NCBI GenBank assembly: GCA_020850535.1
Contig: JADZEM010000060.1
Coordinates: forward strand, 1 to 64,000
Source: Chloroflexota bacterium
GTDB lineage: Bacteria > Chloroflexota > UBA6077 > JACCZL01
DNA length: 64,000 bases
Reading direction: 5' to 3'
Part shown: in pieces, positions 1 through 8,376 of the stretch
Layout of the letters: every line of letters begins with the position of its first letter
Numbering within the stretch: the first letter of the stretch is position 1
Position numbers and translations under genes: made by a program
The notes under the pieces: generated by a model
Database searches by the model: none
What the model was told of the DNA's origin: nothing
The model's input: the letters and a program-made list of their open reading frames with translations, nothing else

Positions 1-163
1 CCCCGCCTACCATCCTGCAGTCGCTGCGCGACGCGCCAGTCGCACCAGTGCCGGCCGTTCCCGACGGCCGTCGCGCAGCGACTGAATGCGTGTAGGCGGG
101 GACTTCAGTCCCCGACCGCCCGTTCCACGATGCTTCGGGGACACCAATGAACATGCAATCGCC
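1..163. repeat. 163-bp palindromic intergenic repeat, copy 1
   Basis: The first of two near-identical direct copies (the other is at 228-390). Each copy starts with CCCCGCCTAC or a close variant and contains an inverted pair (GTCGCTGCGCGACG facing CGTCGCGCAGCGAC). It returns to GTAGGCGGGGACTTCAGTCC and ends in a conserved tail that reads CCAATGAACATGCAATCGCC. The element could fold into one long hairpin. It may continue beyond the left window edge. I see no coding potential; reading frames through it are artefacts of its symmetry. Confidence 0.85.
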
Positions 164-227
164 CCGCGGCTGCTACCAGTGCAATCGTATGTTGAGCGCG
201 TCGTGCCGCCTCGTCGGGGCTTGAAAG

Positions 228-390
228 CCCCGCCCACACTCCTGCAGTCGCTGCGCGACGCTCCAGTCGCACCAGTGCCGGCCGTTCCCTGCGTCCGTCG
301 CGCAGCGACGGTGTGACTGTAGGCGGGGACTTCAGTCCCCGCCCGCCCGTTCCACGATGCTTCGGGGACACCAATGAACATGCAATCGCC
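228..390. repeat. 163-bp palindromic intergenic repeat, copy 2
   Basis: This is the second copy of the unit at 1-163, the same length with scattered substitutions. The stretch between the copies (164-227) carries a short palindrome, CGGGGCTTGAAAGCCCCG, of the same style. The tail motif returns in inverted orientation at 29091-29120, which places this copy in a dispersed family. From 391 to 675 I see no gene, only the leader of the GntR gene, including a TATACT hexamer at 650-655 that could be its -10 box. Confidence 0.85.
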
Positions 391-675
391 CTGGGTCATC
401 ACCCGCCCCACCGCGGGCCGGCTCGACGCGGTGCAGGCCCAACCTGTCATCATGCTGTGCGTGCCTCTCCAACCTCAGGCGACGTCAGGTCGGGTGCGTG
501 TAAACTTGCTGCCTTCTGGGCCTGTGCAGACCGTTTCACGAGAGACCTGCGCCACGACGCAGACCGGCCCGACGCCAGTGTGCCACTGGCGGGCGCAACC
601 GCGTCACGAGACGCAGCGTCTGTTCGCGAGATGCCTCGCGCATGCACTGTATACTCAGACCCTGCTGGAGGCTGC

Positions 676-1377
676 GTGACCATCGAGGAGAGTCTGGCAT
701 CGCTCGCCCCGATCTGGGGCATCCACGCGGAAACCGCGAGCACTGCCGACGCGGTCTACGCGACGCTTCGCGAGGCCGTCATCTCTGGACAGCTGAAGCC
801 GGGTGAGAGCCTGATCGAGGAGCAGATCGCGCGCCAGTTCAATGTCAGCCGGACCCCGGTCCGCGAGGCGTTGATGAAGCTGGAGGCCGAGAACCTCGGC
901 ACGCGCATCCCCCGTCGCGGGCTGGTGATCAGGCGGATCGCCGAGCGCGAGGTGCTGGACGTCTACACGGTGCGCGTCGAGCTTGACAGCCTGGCGGCCC
1001 GCCTCTCAGCAACCCACGCCAGGCCGCCGGAGCGGGCACGTCTGCACTGGATCAACCAGCAGATCGTCGAAACCGGCAACCTCGGGGACATCAGCGGGAC
1101 AGCGCGGCTCAGCAGCCAGTTCCATATCGCGCTCGCCGAGGCCTCGCACAACACCCTGCTGCTCCAACTGGCGAAGCAGATTCAGGAGATGCTGACGGCG
1201 TTCGCCTCGCCAACCTACAACTACCCGGGGCGGGCGCTGGCCGCCGCCGCCGAGCACGACGCAGTCCTGAAAGCCATCGACGCTGGGGATGCCGAGCGTG
1301 CAGCCCAGCTCGCGCGAGACCACATCGTCCGCGAACAGCAGGTGCGGGTGACGATGCTCCGGCGGTCGCAGCCCTGA
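676..1377 (+). CDS. GntR-family transcriptional regulator, FCD (FadR) subfamily
   Basis: A 233-residue DNA-binding regulator. An N-terminal winged helix (about residues 22-88) holds the typical recognition segment EEQIARQFNVSRTPVREAL. An all-helical FCD ligand-binding domain follows (about 95-225) with the FH and late DHI histidines usual for a metal-assisted acid-binding pocket. I chose GTG at 676 because GGAG lies 5 nt upstream; the frame stays open to 313 but that part is intergenic repeat. The stop overlaps the next start by one base. FCD regulators usually sense carboxylic acids or sugar acids, so control of the adjacent importer and CoA-transferase genes is likely, but that is inference from position. 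Confidence 0.9.
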   Translation: MTIEESLASLAPIWGIHAETASTADAVYATLREAVISGQLKPGESLIEEQIARQFNVSRTPVREALMKLEAENLGTRIPRRGLVIRRIAEREVLDVYTVRVELDSLAARLSATHARPPERARLHWINQQIVETGNLGDISGTARLSSQFHIALAEASHNTLLLQLAKQIQEMLTAFASPTYNYPGRALAAAAEHDAVLKAIDAGDAERAAQLARDHIVREQQVRVTMLRRSQP

Positions 1378-1955
1378 TGCGCGCACCGCACGTCCGAACG
1401 AACGCCGACACCACCGGTCCGCAGCCGAACGACGACATCCCAGATGTTGCGTGGCTCGAGCCGGCGTTCGCCATCGGGCGGCGGCCGGACCCGCCCCAGC
1501 GCCGGCAGGTGCGTGCGCTCGGCATCGACACGGTGATCACCCTGCACACCCCGGACCCAGATGAGCCACGAAGCTGGGAGGCCCTCGGGGTTCGCCTGAT
1601 CCCGTACCCGACGGTGGACTGGGAGGAGATCGCGGCCGGCCGGTTCTCGGCCGTGGTCCGCGAGATCCAGACCCAGCACCGGATGGGGCGCACGGTGCTG
1701 CTGCACTGCATCATGGGCATCAACCGCGCGCCGACGTTCGCAGCGGCGTTTCTCTGTTGGCGGGACAACCTGCCGGTTGACGACGCCCTCGCACGGGTGC
1801 GACACGCTCGCCCGACCATGGACCCCACCCGCGATCAGGTGAACTCGCTGCGCGCGTGGAATGGGGGTGGGAATCCCCCTGCGATCAACGCTCCCGTCCC
1901 GAAATTGATCCTGCCACCTGCCAACAGGCGCCCCCGCCCGTCCTCGCGCCCGTAG
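1377..1955 (+). CDS. dual-specificity/tyrosine-type protein phosphatase
   Basis: A 192-residue protein whose start ATG overlaps the stop of the GntR gene, so the two are probably translated together. The phosphatase loop HCIMGINRAP (His110, Cys111, Arg117) fits the HCx5R signature of cysteine-dependent phosphatases. Asp81, thirty residues before the Cys, sits where the general acid of dual-specificity phosphatases lies. The last 35 residues or so look poorly conserved. The substrate cannot be read from sequence; the link to a regulator and an importer might mean a signalling role, or phosphatase action on a small molecule. Confidence 0.8.
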   Translation: MRAPHVRTNADTTGPQPNDDIPDVAWLEPAFAIGRRPDPPQRRQVRALGIDTVITLHTPDPDEPRSWEALGVRLIPYPTVDWEEIAAGRFSAVVREIQTQHRMGRTVLLHCIMGINRAPTFAAAFLCWRDNLPVDDALARVRHARPTMDPTRDQVNSLRAWNGGGNPPAINAPVPKLILPPANRRPRPSSRP

Positions 1956-2023
1956 GCCCTCCGCCCGCGTCATGGGCCGTCTGGAGTGGCAGCGCCGCTC
2001 GTCCAAACGGACCTGACAACGCC

Positions 2024-2052
2024 TTGACGGTCGCAAAACAGCGTGGTACCGT
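2024..2052 (+). promoter_or_regulatory. possible sigma70-type promoter for the importer operon
   Basis: TTGACG at 2024-2029, a 17-nt spacer and TACCGT at 2047-2052. The -10 box is a weak match. It lies about 130 nt before the binding-protein gene and just upstream of the palindrome at 2068-2084, so a repressor bound there would sit at the start of transcription. Confidence 0.4.
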
Positions 2053-2067
2053 TCACGCGTTCGCCTA

Positions 2068-2084
2068 CGTACACAGTGTGTACG
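2068..2084. promoter_or_regulatory. palindromic operator candidate upstream of the importer genes
   Basis: A perfect inverted repeat, CGTACAC and GTGTACG separated by 3 nt. A second palindrome, GTGTACAC, lies at 2148-2155, between this site and the start codon at 2180. GntR/FCD regulators commonly bind short palindromes of this size, and such a regulator is encoded just upstream, so it is the natural candidate partner. The binding itself is inference. Confidence 0.4.
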
Positions 2085-2179
2085 CCAGGAAGACGCACCA
2101 CGCAGACGGCGGCGGCTGGCCACGGCGGCCAGCACAGCCCAGGTGGTGTGTACACGCTCCATTGGGGGAGGGACGGACG

Positions 2180-3994
2180 ATGCTCGGCTCGAAGGCCGCA
2201 CCCGGTGTTCTCGTAGTCATCGCGGCGCTGCTGTTGATCAGTTGTGCGCCGAGCGCGCCAGCGGCGAAGCCAACGGCCGCCGCCCAGCCGCCCGCCGCGC
2301 CAACGAGTGCACCGGCAGCCCAGGCCGCAAGCTCGCCGGCCGCCGCTCAGCCGGCCGCAAGCTCGCCGGCGGCTGCCTCCCCGGCCGCTGCTGCTGCTCC
2401 AGCCGCCAGCGGCGCAGCAGCAGCAGCAGCAGCAAGCAAGCCGGCCGCGCCGGGCGCCTTCGCCGTTCCCCAGGGAAAGCGTGGCGGAACCCTGGTCAAC
2501 ATCCGCAACCTCCGCCCCACCTCGTTCGACCCCTACTTCACGCTGACGTGGTCATCGATCACCTACAGCTCGCCCGTCTTCTCCCAGCTGCTGCGCATCA
2601 ACCCCACCAAGTCGGCCCCAGTCACCGGCGACGATCTCGTGCCCGACCTGGCCGAGCGCTGGGAGGTCAGCGCCGACGGCAAGACGATGACCTTCTTCCT
2701 GCGGAAGGGCGTCAAGTGGCACAACGGCTCGGCGTTCAGTGCCAAGGACGTCAAGTTCAGCATCGAGCGCATGGCCGATCCGAAGATCACGTTCTTCGCG
2801 GGTGACCTCGCCGACCTGGACAAGGTCGAAGTCGTCGACGATTCCACCGTTCGCGTGCTCTGGAAGGTGCCAAGCGCCTCCCGCCTCGCCACCTTTGCGA
2901 TGGGCTACTCGGTGATCCTGTCCGCGGACTTCCATCCGACCGCCGACCGCAAGACCGAGGCGTTCGCGATGGGGACAGGCCCGTTCAAGCTCGTCAGCTC
3001 GGTTCCCGGCCAGGAGTACAAGTACGAGCGCAACCCGGACTACTACGTCCAGGGCCTCCCGTTCCTCGACGGCATCACCATCAAGGTCGTCGGCACCGAC
3101 GCGCTGATGCCGACGATGATCAGCGGCCAGGGCGACACCTGCAGCTGGGTCAAGGGATGCGTCAGCAACCCGCAGGATGCCCAGCAGCTCAAGCAACAGG
3201 CGCCCACCCTGAAGCTCGGCTCCCCGCCGCAGCCAGTAGCCCGACCGCTGGGCCGCGCCGTCTACTTCAACACCTCGGTGCCCGGACCGCTCCAGTCGGC
3301 AGACGTCCGCAAGGCCCTGGCGATGGCCATCGACGTCGACTCCATCGTGGCGCGGTACGGTGGTCCGGAGTGGGCCGTCCGCAGCGGCTTCTTCCTGCCC
3401 GGCATGGGCCTGGACGTGGCCGAGGTCAACAAGCTGGTGGGCTGGGACAAGCCCAAGGCCGACCGCATCGCCGAGGCCAAGGCGCTGCTGGCGAAGGGCG
3501 GGTTCGCGAACGGCTTCCAGGCCAAAGCGCTCGTTCGCAATCAGCAGGAGTACGTCGAGGCGATGACCCTCATCACCGACGGCTGGCGTCGCGATCTCGG
3601 CGTGCAGGTCACCCTGGACACCCCTGAAACGGCCGTCGAAGTCGAGCAACGCCAGCGCTACGACTACCAGATCCTCTGGTACTTCCCCACCATGAAGGCC
3701 GGCATCCACCCGTCCGAGCTGGCCTCGCAGTTCATCTGCAACGCCCCCGAGAACTGGGCGCGCCACTGCAACAAGGACGTCGACGCCGACTTCGCCAGGA
3801 TCTCCGGGATCCTGTCCGGGGCCGAGCTGAAGTCGCTGGCCCGCAAGGTTGAGACGACCCTCCTGACCGACATGCCGGCCGTGCCGCTGCTCTACCCCGT
3901 GGACGTCACCGTCAGCAAGCCGGACGTCCAGGGGCTGACCGTCCAGTCCTGGCTGACGAACGAGGACTACGCGACCGTCTGGCTCGACCGCTAA
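2180..3994 (+). CDS. ABC transporter substrate-binding lipoprotein, family 5 (peptide/nickel type)
   Basis: A 604-residue exported lipoprotein that would capture the substrate for the permeases encoded next. The signal peptide ends in lipobox LISC with Cys22 as lipidation site. A low-complexity Ala/Pro/Ser linker (about 23-95) separates the anchor from the SBP_bac_5 domain, which runs to the C-terminus and includes the typical segments RKGVKWHNGSAFSAKDVKFS and MGTGPFKL. The start ATG has GGGGGAGG 7 nt upstream; the frame is open from 1856 but the signal peptide fixes the start at 2180. The family binds peptides, nickel, opines and other solutes, so the ligand is open. The adjacent acyl-CoA genes favour an organic acid or amide. 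Confidence 0.93.
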   Translation: MLGSKAAPGVLVVIAALLLISCAPSAPAAKPTAAAQPPAAPTSAPAAQAASSPAAAQPAASSPAAASPAAAAAPAASGAAAAAAASKPAAPGAFAVPQGKRGGTLVNIRNLRPTSFDPYFTLTWSSITYSSPVFSQLLRINPTKSAPVTGDDLVPDLAERWEVSADGKTMTFFLRKGVKWHNGSAFSAKDVKFSIERMADPKITFFAGDLADLDKVEVVDDSTVRVLWKVPSASRLATFAMGYSVILSADFHPTADRKTEAFAMGTGPFKLVSSVPGQEYKYERNPDYYVQGLPFLDGITIKVVGTDALMPTMISGQGDTCSWVKGCVSNPQDAQQLKQQAPTLKLGSPPQPVARPLGRAVYFNTSVPGPLQSADVRKALAMAIDVDSIVARYGGPEWAVRSGFFLPGMGLDVAEVNKLVGWDKPKADRIAEAKALLAKGGFANGFQAKALVRNQQEYVEAMTLITDGWRRDLGVQVTLDTPETAVEVEQRQRYDYQILWYFPTMKAGIHPSELASQFICNAPENWARHCNKDVDADFARISGILSGAELKSLARKVETTLLTDMPAVPLLYPVDVTVSKPDVQGLTVQSWLTNEDYATVWLDR

Positions 3995-4063
3995 TCGCCA
4001 TGCCTGGGGCAGGCCCGGCAGCGCGCCGCGTCTGCTCCGTCACTCGACGTTGAGGGTGGCCCG

Positions 4064-5017
4064 GTGGGTAGGTACATTCTGCATCGGCTGCTGATCATGG
4101 TGCCGACCGCGCTCGGCGGCCTGCTCGCGCTGTTCGTGATCTTCCGCGTCCTGCCGGGCGACCCGGTCCTGATGATGCTTGGCGGCGGCGAGGGCGGCTC
4201 CGTCGATCAGCGCGCCTACGCCACGCTCCGCGCGCAGTTGAACCTCGATCAGCCGATCCCGCTCCAGTTCGTGACGTGGCTCGGGGCGGTGATGCAGGGC
4301 GACCTCGGCATGTCGTACATGACGGGCCACCCGGTCGTCACCGAGATCTTCCTGCGCTTCCCCACCAGCGTCGCCCTGATGCTGATGGCGCTGGCCATCA
4401 CGATCGTGCTCTCGGTACCGATGGGCATTCTGGCGGCACTCCGCCAGAACTCGGTGCTGGACTACCTGCTCAGGATCGTCGGGCTGAGCGGGCTGTCGAT
4501 GCCGCCGTTCTGGATCGGCATGCTGCTGATCCTGATGCTCACCACGTTCTGGCAGTGGTATCCGCCCGCCCAGTATGCGCCGCCGTACCGCGATCCGTGG
4601 CTGGCGTTTCAGCAGCTGATCTTCCCGGCGCTGGTGCTCGGGTTCCGCCCGGTCGGCGTGGCGCTGCGGGTCCTGCGCAGCAGCGTCCTCGAAGAGCTGC
4701 GCTCGGACTACGCCCGCACGGCCACCGCGAAAGGCGTGCGCGCCCGGCTGGTGATCTGGCGGCACATCCTCCCGAACTCGTTCCTCCCGACCCTCACCTA
4801 CTTCGGGCTGGAGGCCGCCGCGCTCCTGGGAGGCTCGGCCGTCGTCGAGAGCATATTCAACGTGCCGGGCGTCGGCCAGCTCCTGATTCAGGCGCTCCAG
4901 CGACGGGACTTCCCGCTCGTCCAGGGGATCATGATGACGACCCTGGCCTTCGTGATGGGCGTCAACCTTCTGGTGGACGTGCTCTACGGGTTCTTCGACC
5001 CGAGGATTCGCTACTGA
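4064..5017 (+). CDS. ABC transporter permease, DppB/OppB type
   Basis: A 317-residue inner-membrane permease. The first helix (MGRYILHRLLIMVPTALGG) and the following RVLPGDPV are the standard start of DppB-type permeases, and the EAA loop that contacts the ATPase is seen around EELRSDYARTATAKGVRARL. About six transmembrane helices are expected. The start is GTG with a GAGGGTGG ribosome-binding site. It ends in TGATG, overlapping the next permease start by one base. It pairs with the neighbouring DppC-type subunit and the binding lipoprotein. Confidence 0.93.
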   Translation: MGRYILHRLLIMVPTALGGLLALFVIFRVLPGDPVLMMLGGGEGGSVDQRAYATLRAQLNLDQPIPLQFVTWLGAVMQGDLGMSYMTGHPVVTEIFLRFPTSVALMLMALAITIVLSVPMGILAALRQNSVLDYLLRIVGLSGLSMPPFWIGMLLILMLTTFWQWYPPAQYAPPYRDPWLAFQQLIFPALVLGFRPVGVALRVLRSSVLEELRSDYARTATAKGVRARLVIWRHILPNSFLPTLTYFGLEAAALLGGSAVVESIFNVPGVGQLLIQALQRRDFPLVQGIMMTTLAFVMGVNLLVDVLYGFFDPRIRY

Positions 5018-5907
5018 TGGCCACGATCTCCGTCCCCCGTCCCGTCAACCAGCCATCCCGCGCCAGCTCCACGAAGAAGGCCCTCGGACGCTTCGCCCGC
5101 AGCCGGCCGCTGGGGGTCATCGGCGGCGCGGTGATCCTGATCCTGATCGTGGCGGCCGTCTTCGCGCCGATCATCTCGCCGTACGACCCAAACGACACGG
5201 CGATCCTCGCCAAGCTGCAAGCGCCATCCTGGGAGCACCCGTTCGGCACCGACAACCTCGGGCGCGACATCCTCAGCCGCGTGATCTACGGCGCTCGGCA
5301 GTCGCTGATGATCTCCATCGCCGCTACGCTGGCAGGGTCGCTGGTTGGCGGCCTGATCGGGTTGTGCAGCGCGTTCAGCAGCACCCGGGTCGACATGCTG
5401 ATCCAGCGCGTCGCCGACGTGATGCTCGCCTTCCCGAACCTGATCCTGCTGCTGGCGCTGGTCGCAGCGCTCGGGCCGTCCCTGCCGACCATCGTCGTGG
5501 CCCTCGCCATCGGCAATGTGCCACGCGTCAACCGGCTGGTGCGCTCGGCGGCGCTCACCATCAAGAGCACCACCTACATCGAGGCGGCGCAGGCCATCGG
5601 CTGCGGCAGCCCGCGCATCATCCTCTGGCACCTCGCACCAAACTGCCTGGCGCCGTGGTTCATCTACACCGCCACGCTGTTCGGGCAGGTGATCCTGGCC
5701 GAGGCGACCCTCTCCTTCCTGGGGCTCGGCGTGCCACCGCCAAACCCCTCCTGGGGCAGCGACCTGACGGCCGCGCAGCGCTACTTCCTGCAGTCGCCGT
5801 GGATGGCGCTCTGGCCGGGCGTCGCGATGAGCGCCATCGTGTTCGGCGCGAACCTGCTGGGCGACTCGCTGCGCGACGCCCTCGATCCGAAGCTGCGGGG
5901 GCGGTAA
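5017..5907 (+). CDS. ABC transporter permease, DppC/OppC type
   Basis: A 296-residue permease that completes the membrane channel. The N-terminus has the OppC-type layout: a cytoplasmic tail, a first helix (GVIGGAVILILIVAAVFAPI) and then the periplasmic stretch with the PFGTDNLGRDILSRVIYGAR signature. The EAA loop is at TYIEAAQAIGCGSPRII. The start overlaps the previous stop; a longer frame from 4276 is only an out-of-frame reading of dppB. The two DppD/DppF ATPases that normally complete such an operon are absent, so they must come from elsewhere. Confidence 0.93.
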   Translation: MATISVPRPVNQPSRASSTKKALGRFARSRPLGVIGGAVILILIVAAVFAPIISPYDPNDTAILAKLQAPSWEHPFGTDNLGRDILSRVIYGARQSLMISIAATLAGSLVGGLIGLCSAFSSTRVDMLIQRVADVMLAFPNLILLLALVAALGPSLPTIVVALAIGNVPRVNRLVRSAALTIKSTTYIEAAQAIGCGSPRIILWHLAPNCLAPWFIYTATLFGQVILAEATLSFLGLGVPPPNPSWGSDLTAAQRYFLQSPWMALWPGVAMSAIVFGANLLGDSLRDALDPKLRGR

Positions 5908-5910
5908 GCC

Positions 5911-8376
5911 ATGACCACGGACGGGAGCGGACAGGGAGACCAGCCGGCTGCGGGCGTGGGACCGCTTGCCGGCCTGCGGGTTGTCGACTTCGGCCGATTC
6001 GCGGTGGGGCCGGCAGCGGGGATGTACCTCGGGCAGCTTGGGGCCGAGGTGATCAAGATCGAATCGCCGACTGGCGACGGCAGCCAGAAGGTCATGCCAC
6101 TGAAGCAGGGCGTCAGCATCGTCTACATGACGGTGAACTCCTGCAAGCAGAACATCCTGTTGGACTTGCGCGATCCGGCCGACCGCGACGTGGCGTTTCG
6201 GCTGGCCTGCAGCGCCGATGTGCTGATCGAGAACTTCCGAACCGGCGTGATCGACCGGTTGGGCCTCGGCTACGAGGCCGTCTCGGCGGTCAACCCACGG
6301 ATCGTCTACGGCTCGGCGTCTGGGTACGGCAGCCGTGGCCCGATGCGCGAGCTTGGCAGCACCGACCACTTCGGGCAGGCGATCAGCGGATTCGTGTCGG
6401 TCAACGGCAGCCCCGGCGGCGAGCCTGAACTGCTGCGGCAGGCCGGCTTCGTGGACATGGCCAGCGCGCAGCGGCTGCTCCAGGCGATCCTTGCCGGGCT
6501 CTACATCCGCGAGCGGACGGGGCGCGGCCAGAAGGTCGAGACCTCGCAGCTTGCGGCCGGCCTGGGGCTGGTGATCACCCGCCTCGCCGAGGCCGCCCTG
6601 GGGGACGCCTCGCCCGAGCCGCTCGGCAGCGCCAGCCCGACCTGCGTCCCCAGCCAGGCGTTCCGGTGCGCCGACGGTCAGTGGCTGTTCGTCTCGACGG
6701 AGACGCCAGACCAGTGGCAGCGGCTCTGCCAGGCGCTCGGACGCGCGGACCTCGCGGAGGACCACCGCTTCGCCAGCAACCGCATGCGCGTGGCACACCG
6801 CGATGCACTGGTGGCCGTGCTGTCAGCCTGCTTCGCCGAGCAGCCGGCTGCCGACTGGGAGCAGCGCCTCCTCCAGCATGGCGTTCCGGCCGCGCTGCAC
6901 TGGGCCGCCCCGACGCATGCGCCGCTCTGGTCAGACCCGCATGTCACCGCCGCTGCGCTGAGCCAGATGGTCGAGACGCCCTGGGGCCGCGTCCGGATCG
7001 TGCGTCCACCCTGGCAGTTCAGCGAGACCCCGGCGACGTTGACCCGCTCGCCCCGGCCTGACGAGCACGGCGTCGAGATCCGCCAGCGCCTGGCCGCGCC
7101 GGCCCAGGAGGACGCAGCGGCAGCCAGCCCGGCGCACACCAACGGCGCTTCGCGTTCGGCTGCCTCTGCATTCACTGTATCCAGAGGCGGGGCAGCGAGC
7201 GACGGCCGGCCGTTCGCGCCCCTCCGCGTGGTGGACATCTCCCAGGGGTATGCCGGCCCCTCCTGCTCGATGCTCCTGGGCGATCTCGGTGCGGACGTGG
7301 TCAAGGTCGAGCCGCCACAGGGTGACTACACCCGCGAGCTCGGCCCCCCATTCGTCGGGAACGAGAGCACACCCTACCTGAGCGTGAACCGCAGCAAGCG
7401 CGGCGTGGTGCTCGATCTGGAGACCGCCGGGGGCAGGGCGGCGCTCGACAGGCTGCTCGCGACCGCCGACGTGTTCATCTCAGACCTGCTGCCCGCCGAA
7501 GCCGCGCGCCTCGGCCTGGACGACGCGACGCTGCGAACGCGCCTCTCGGCCCTGGTTCACTGCGTCATCACGCCGTTCGGCGAGGCTGGGCCGTACGTGG
7601 CTCGGCCCGCCTCCGAGCTGACGGTCCAGGGCTTCGCTGGCATCGGACGCTTCCTGGGCGCACTCGACGAGCCGCCGGTCCGCCTCGGTGCGGACGTGGT
7701 GGGGCTGACAGCCGGCGTGCACGCCTTTGTCGGCATCGTCTCAGCGCTGATTCGGCAGGCCCGGACCGGACGCGGCCAGAAGGTCGGCATCGATCAACTC
7801 CTGACACTGCTCTCCACCGAGTGCTCGCAGCTAGCCCGTGAGAGCGACCCTGACGAGTGGATCGGGCCGGTGCGCGCCGCGTCGCAGCCGCCCGAGCACC
7901 CGTACCCCACCGCGGACGTGCCGGTGTACTTCACGCTGGCGCGAACAGGCCAGGAGGACACCTGGCCGCGGTTCTTCCGTGACCTGGGGCTGCCCGCGCT
8001 GGCGGACGACTCGCGATTCGCAGGTCAGCGTCAACGCCAGGCACACCACCATGAGCTTGCCGAGGCCATGGCGCCCCGCCTCGCCCAGCTTCAGGCCGAC
8101 GAGATCCTGGCCCTGGTGTACCGCCACGGCGGCCTGGGTGTGCGGGCGCACACGCTCCGCTCAGTCCTGGATGACCCACAGGTCGCTGCCACCGAGATGC
8201 TCGTGACGGTCCAGCATCCGGATCTGGGGCCGTTGCGCGGCGTCAACGTGCCGTTCGAGCTGGTCATGACCCGCCCGTCGGTCACGCTGCCACCACCCCG
8301 CCTGGGAGAGCACACGCACGAGGTGCTGAACGAGCTACGCACGCACACAGAGGGGACAGGAGGTCACCGCTCGTGA
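5911..8376 (+). CDS. fused tandem family III CoA-transferase (two CaiB/BaiF domains)
   Basis: An 821-residue protein made of two full CaiB/BaiF CoA-transferase domains (about 20-400 and 425-810). These enzymes move CoA between carboxylic acids through an aspartyl-CoA anhydride. Each half begins with the canonical LRVVD...GPxxxxxLGxLGAxVxKxExPxGD block. Asp182 of the first half (in GFVDMASAQ) aligns with the catalytic Asp; the second half has an Asp at the matching place (RLGADVVGLT). Halves one and two are separately similar to the single-domain proteins at 10956 and 12220 (shared LVITRLAE/LQITRLAE, and PPQGDYTR/PPEGDYAR then ITPFG). The gene starts 4 nt after the permease and overlaps the next gene by 4 nt, so it is in the same operon. 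Confidence 0.9.
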   Translation: MTTDGSGQGDQPAAGVGPLAGLRVVDFGRFAVGPAAGMYLGQLGAEVIKIESPTGDGSQKVMPLKQGVSIVYMTVNSCKQNILLDLRDPADRDVAFRLACSADVLIENFRTGVIDRLGLGYEAVSAVNPRIVYGSASGYGSRGPMRELGSTDHFGQAISGFVSVNGSPGGEPELLRQAGFVDMASAQRLLQAILAGLYIRERTGRGQKVETSQLAAGLGLVITRLAEAALGDASPEPLGSASPTCVPSQAFRCADGQWLFVSTETPDQWQRLCQALGRADLAEDHRFASNRMRVAHRDALVAVLSACFAEQPAADWEQRLLQHGVPAALHWAAPTHAPLWSDPHVTAAALSQMVETPWGRVRIVRPPWQFSETPATLTRSPRPDEHGVEIRQRLAAPAQEDAAAASPAHTNGASRSAASAFTVSRGGAASDGRPFAPLRVVDISQGYAGPSCSMLLGDLGADVVKVEPPQGDYTRELGPPFVGNESTPYLSVNRSKRGVVLDLETAGGRAALDRLLATADVFISDLLPAEAARLGLDDATLRTRLSALVHCVITPFGEAGPYVARPASELTVQGFAGIGRFLGALDEPPVRLGADVVGLTAGVHAFVGIVSALIRQARTGRGQKVGIDQLLTLLSTECSQLARESDPDEWIGPVRAASQPPEHPYPTADVPVYFTLARTGQEDTWPRFFRDLGLPALADDSRFAGQRQRQAHHHELAEAMAPRLAQLQADEILALVYRHGGLGVRAHTLRSVLDDPQVAATEMLVTVQHPDLGPLRGVNVPFELVMTRPSVTLPPPRLGEHTHEVLNELRTHTEGTGGHRS

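Noticed and set aside
7-453. Minus-strand 148-residue frame at the left edge
   Set aside because: It lies wholly in the palindromic repeats and shows the same peptide twice because the DNA is repeated.
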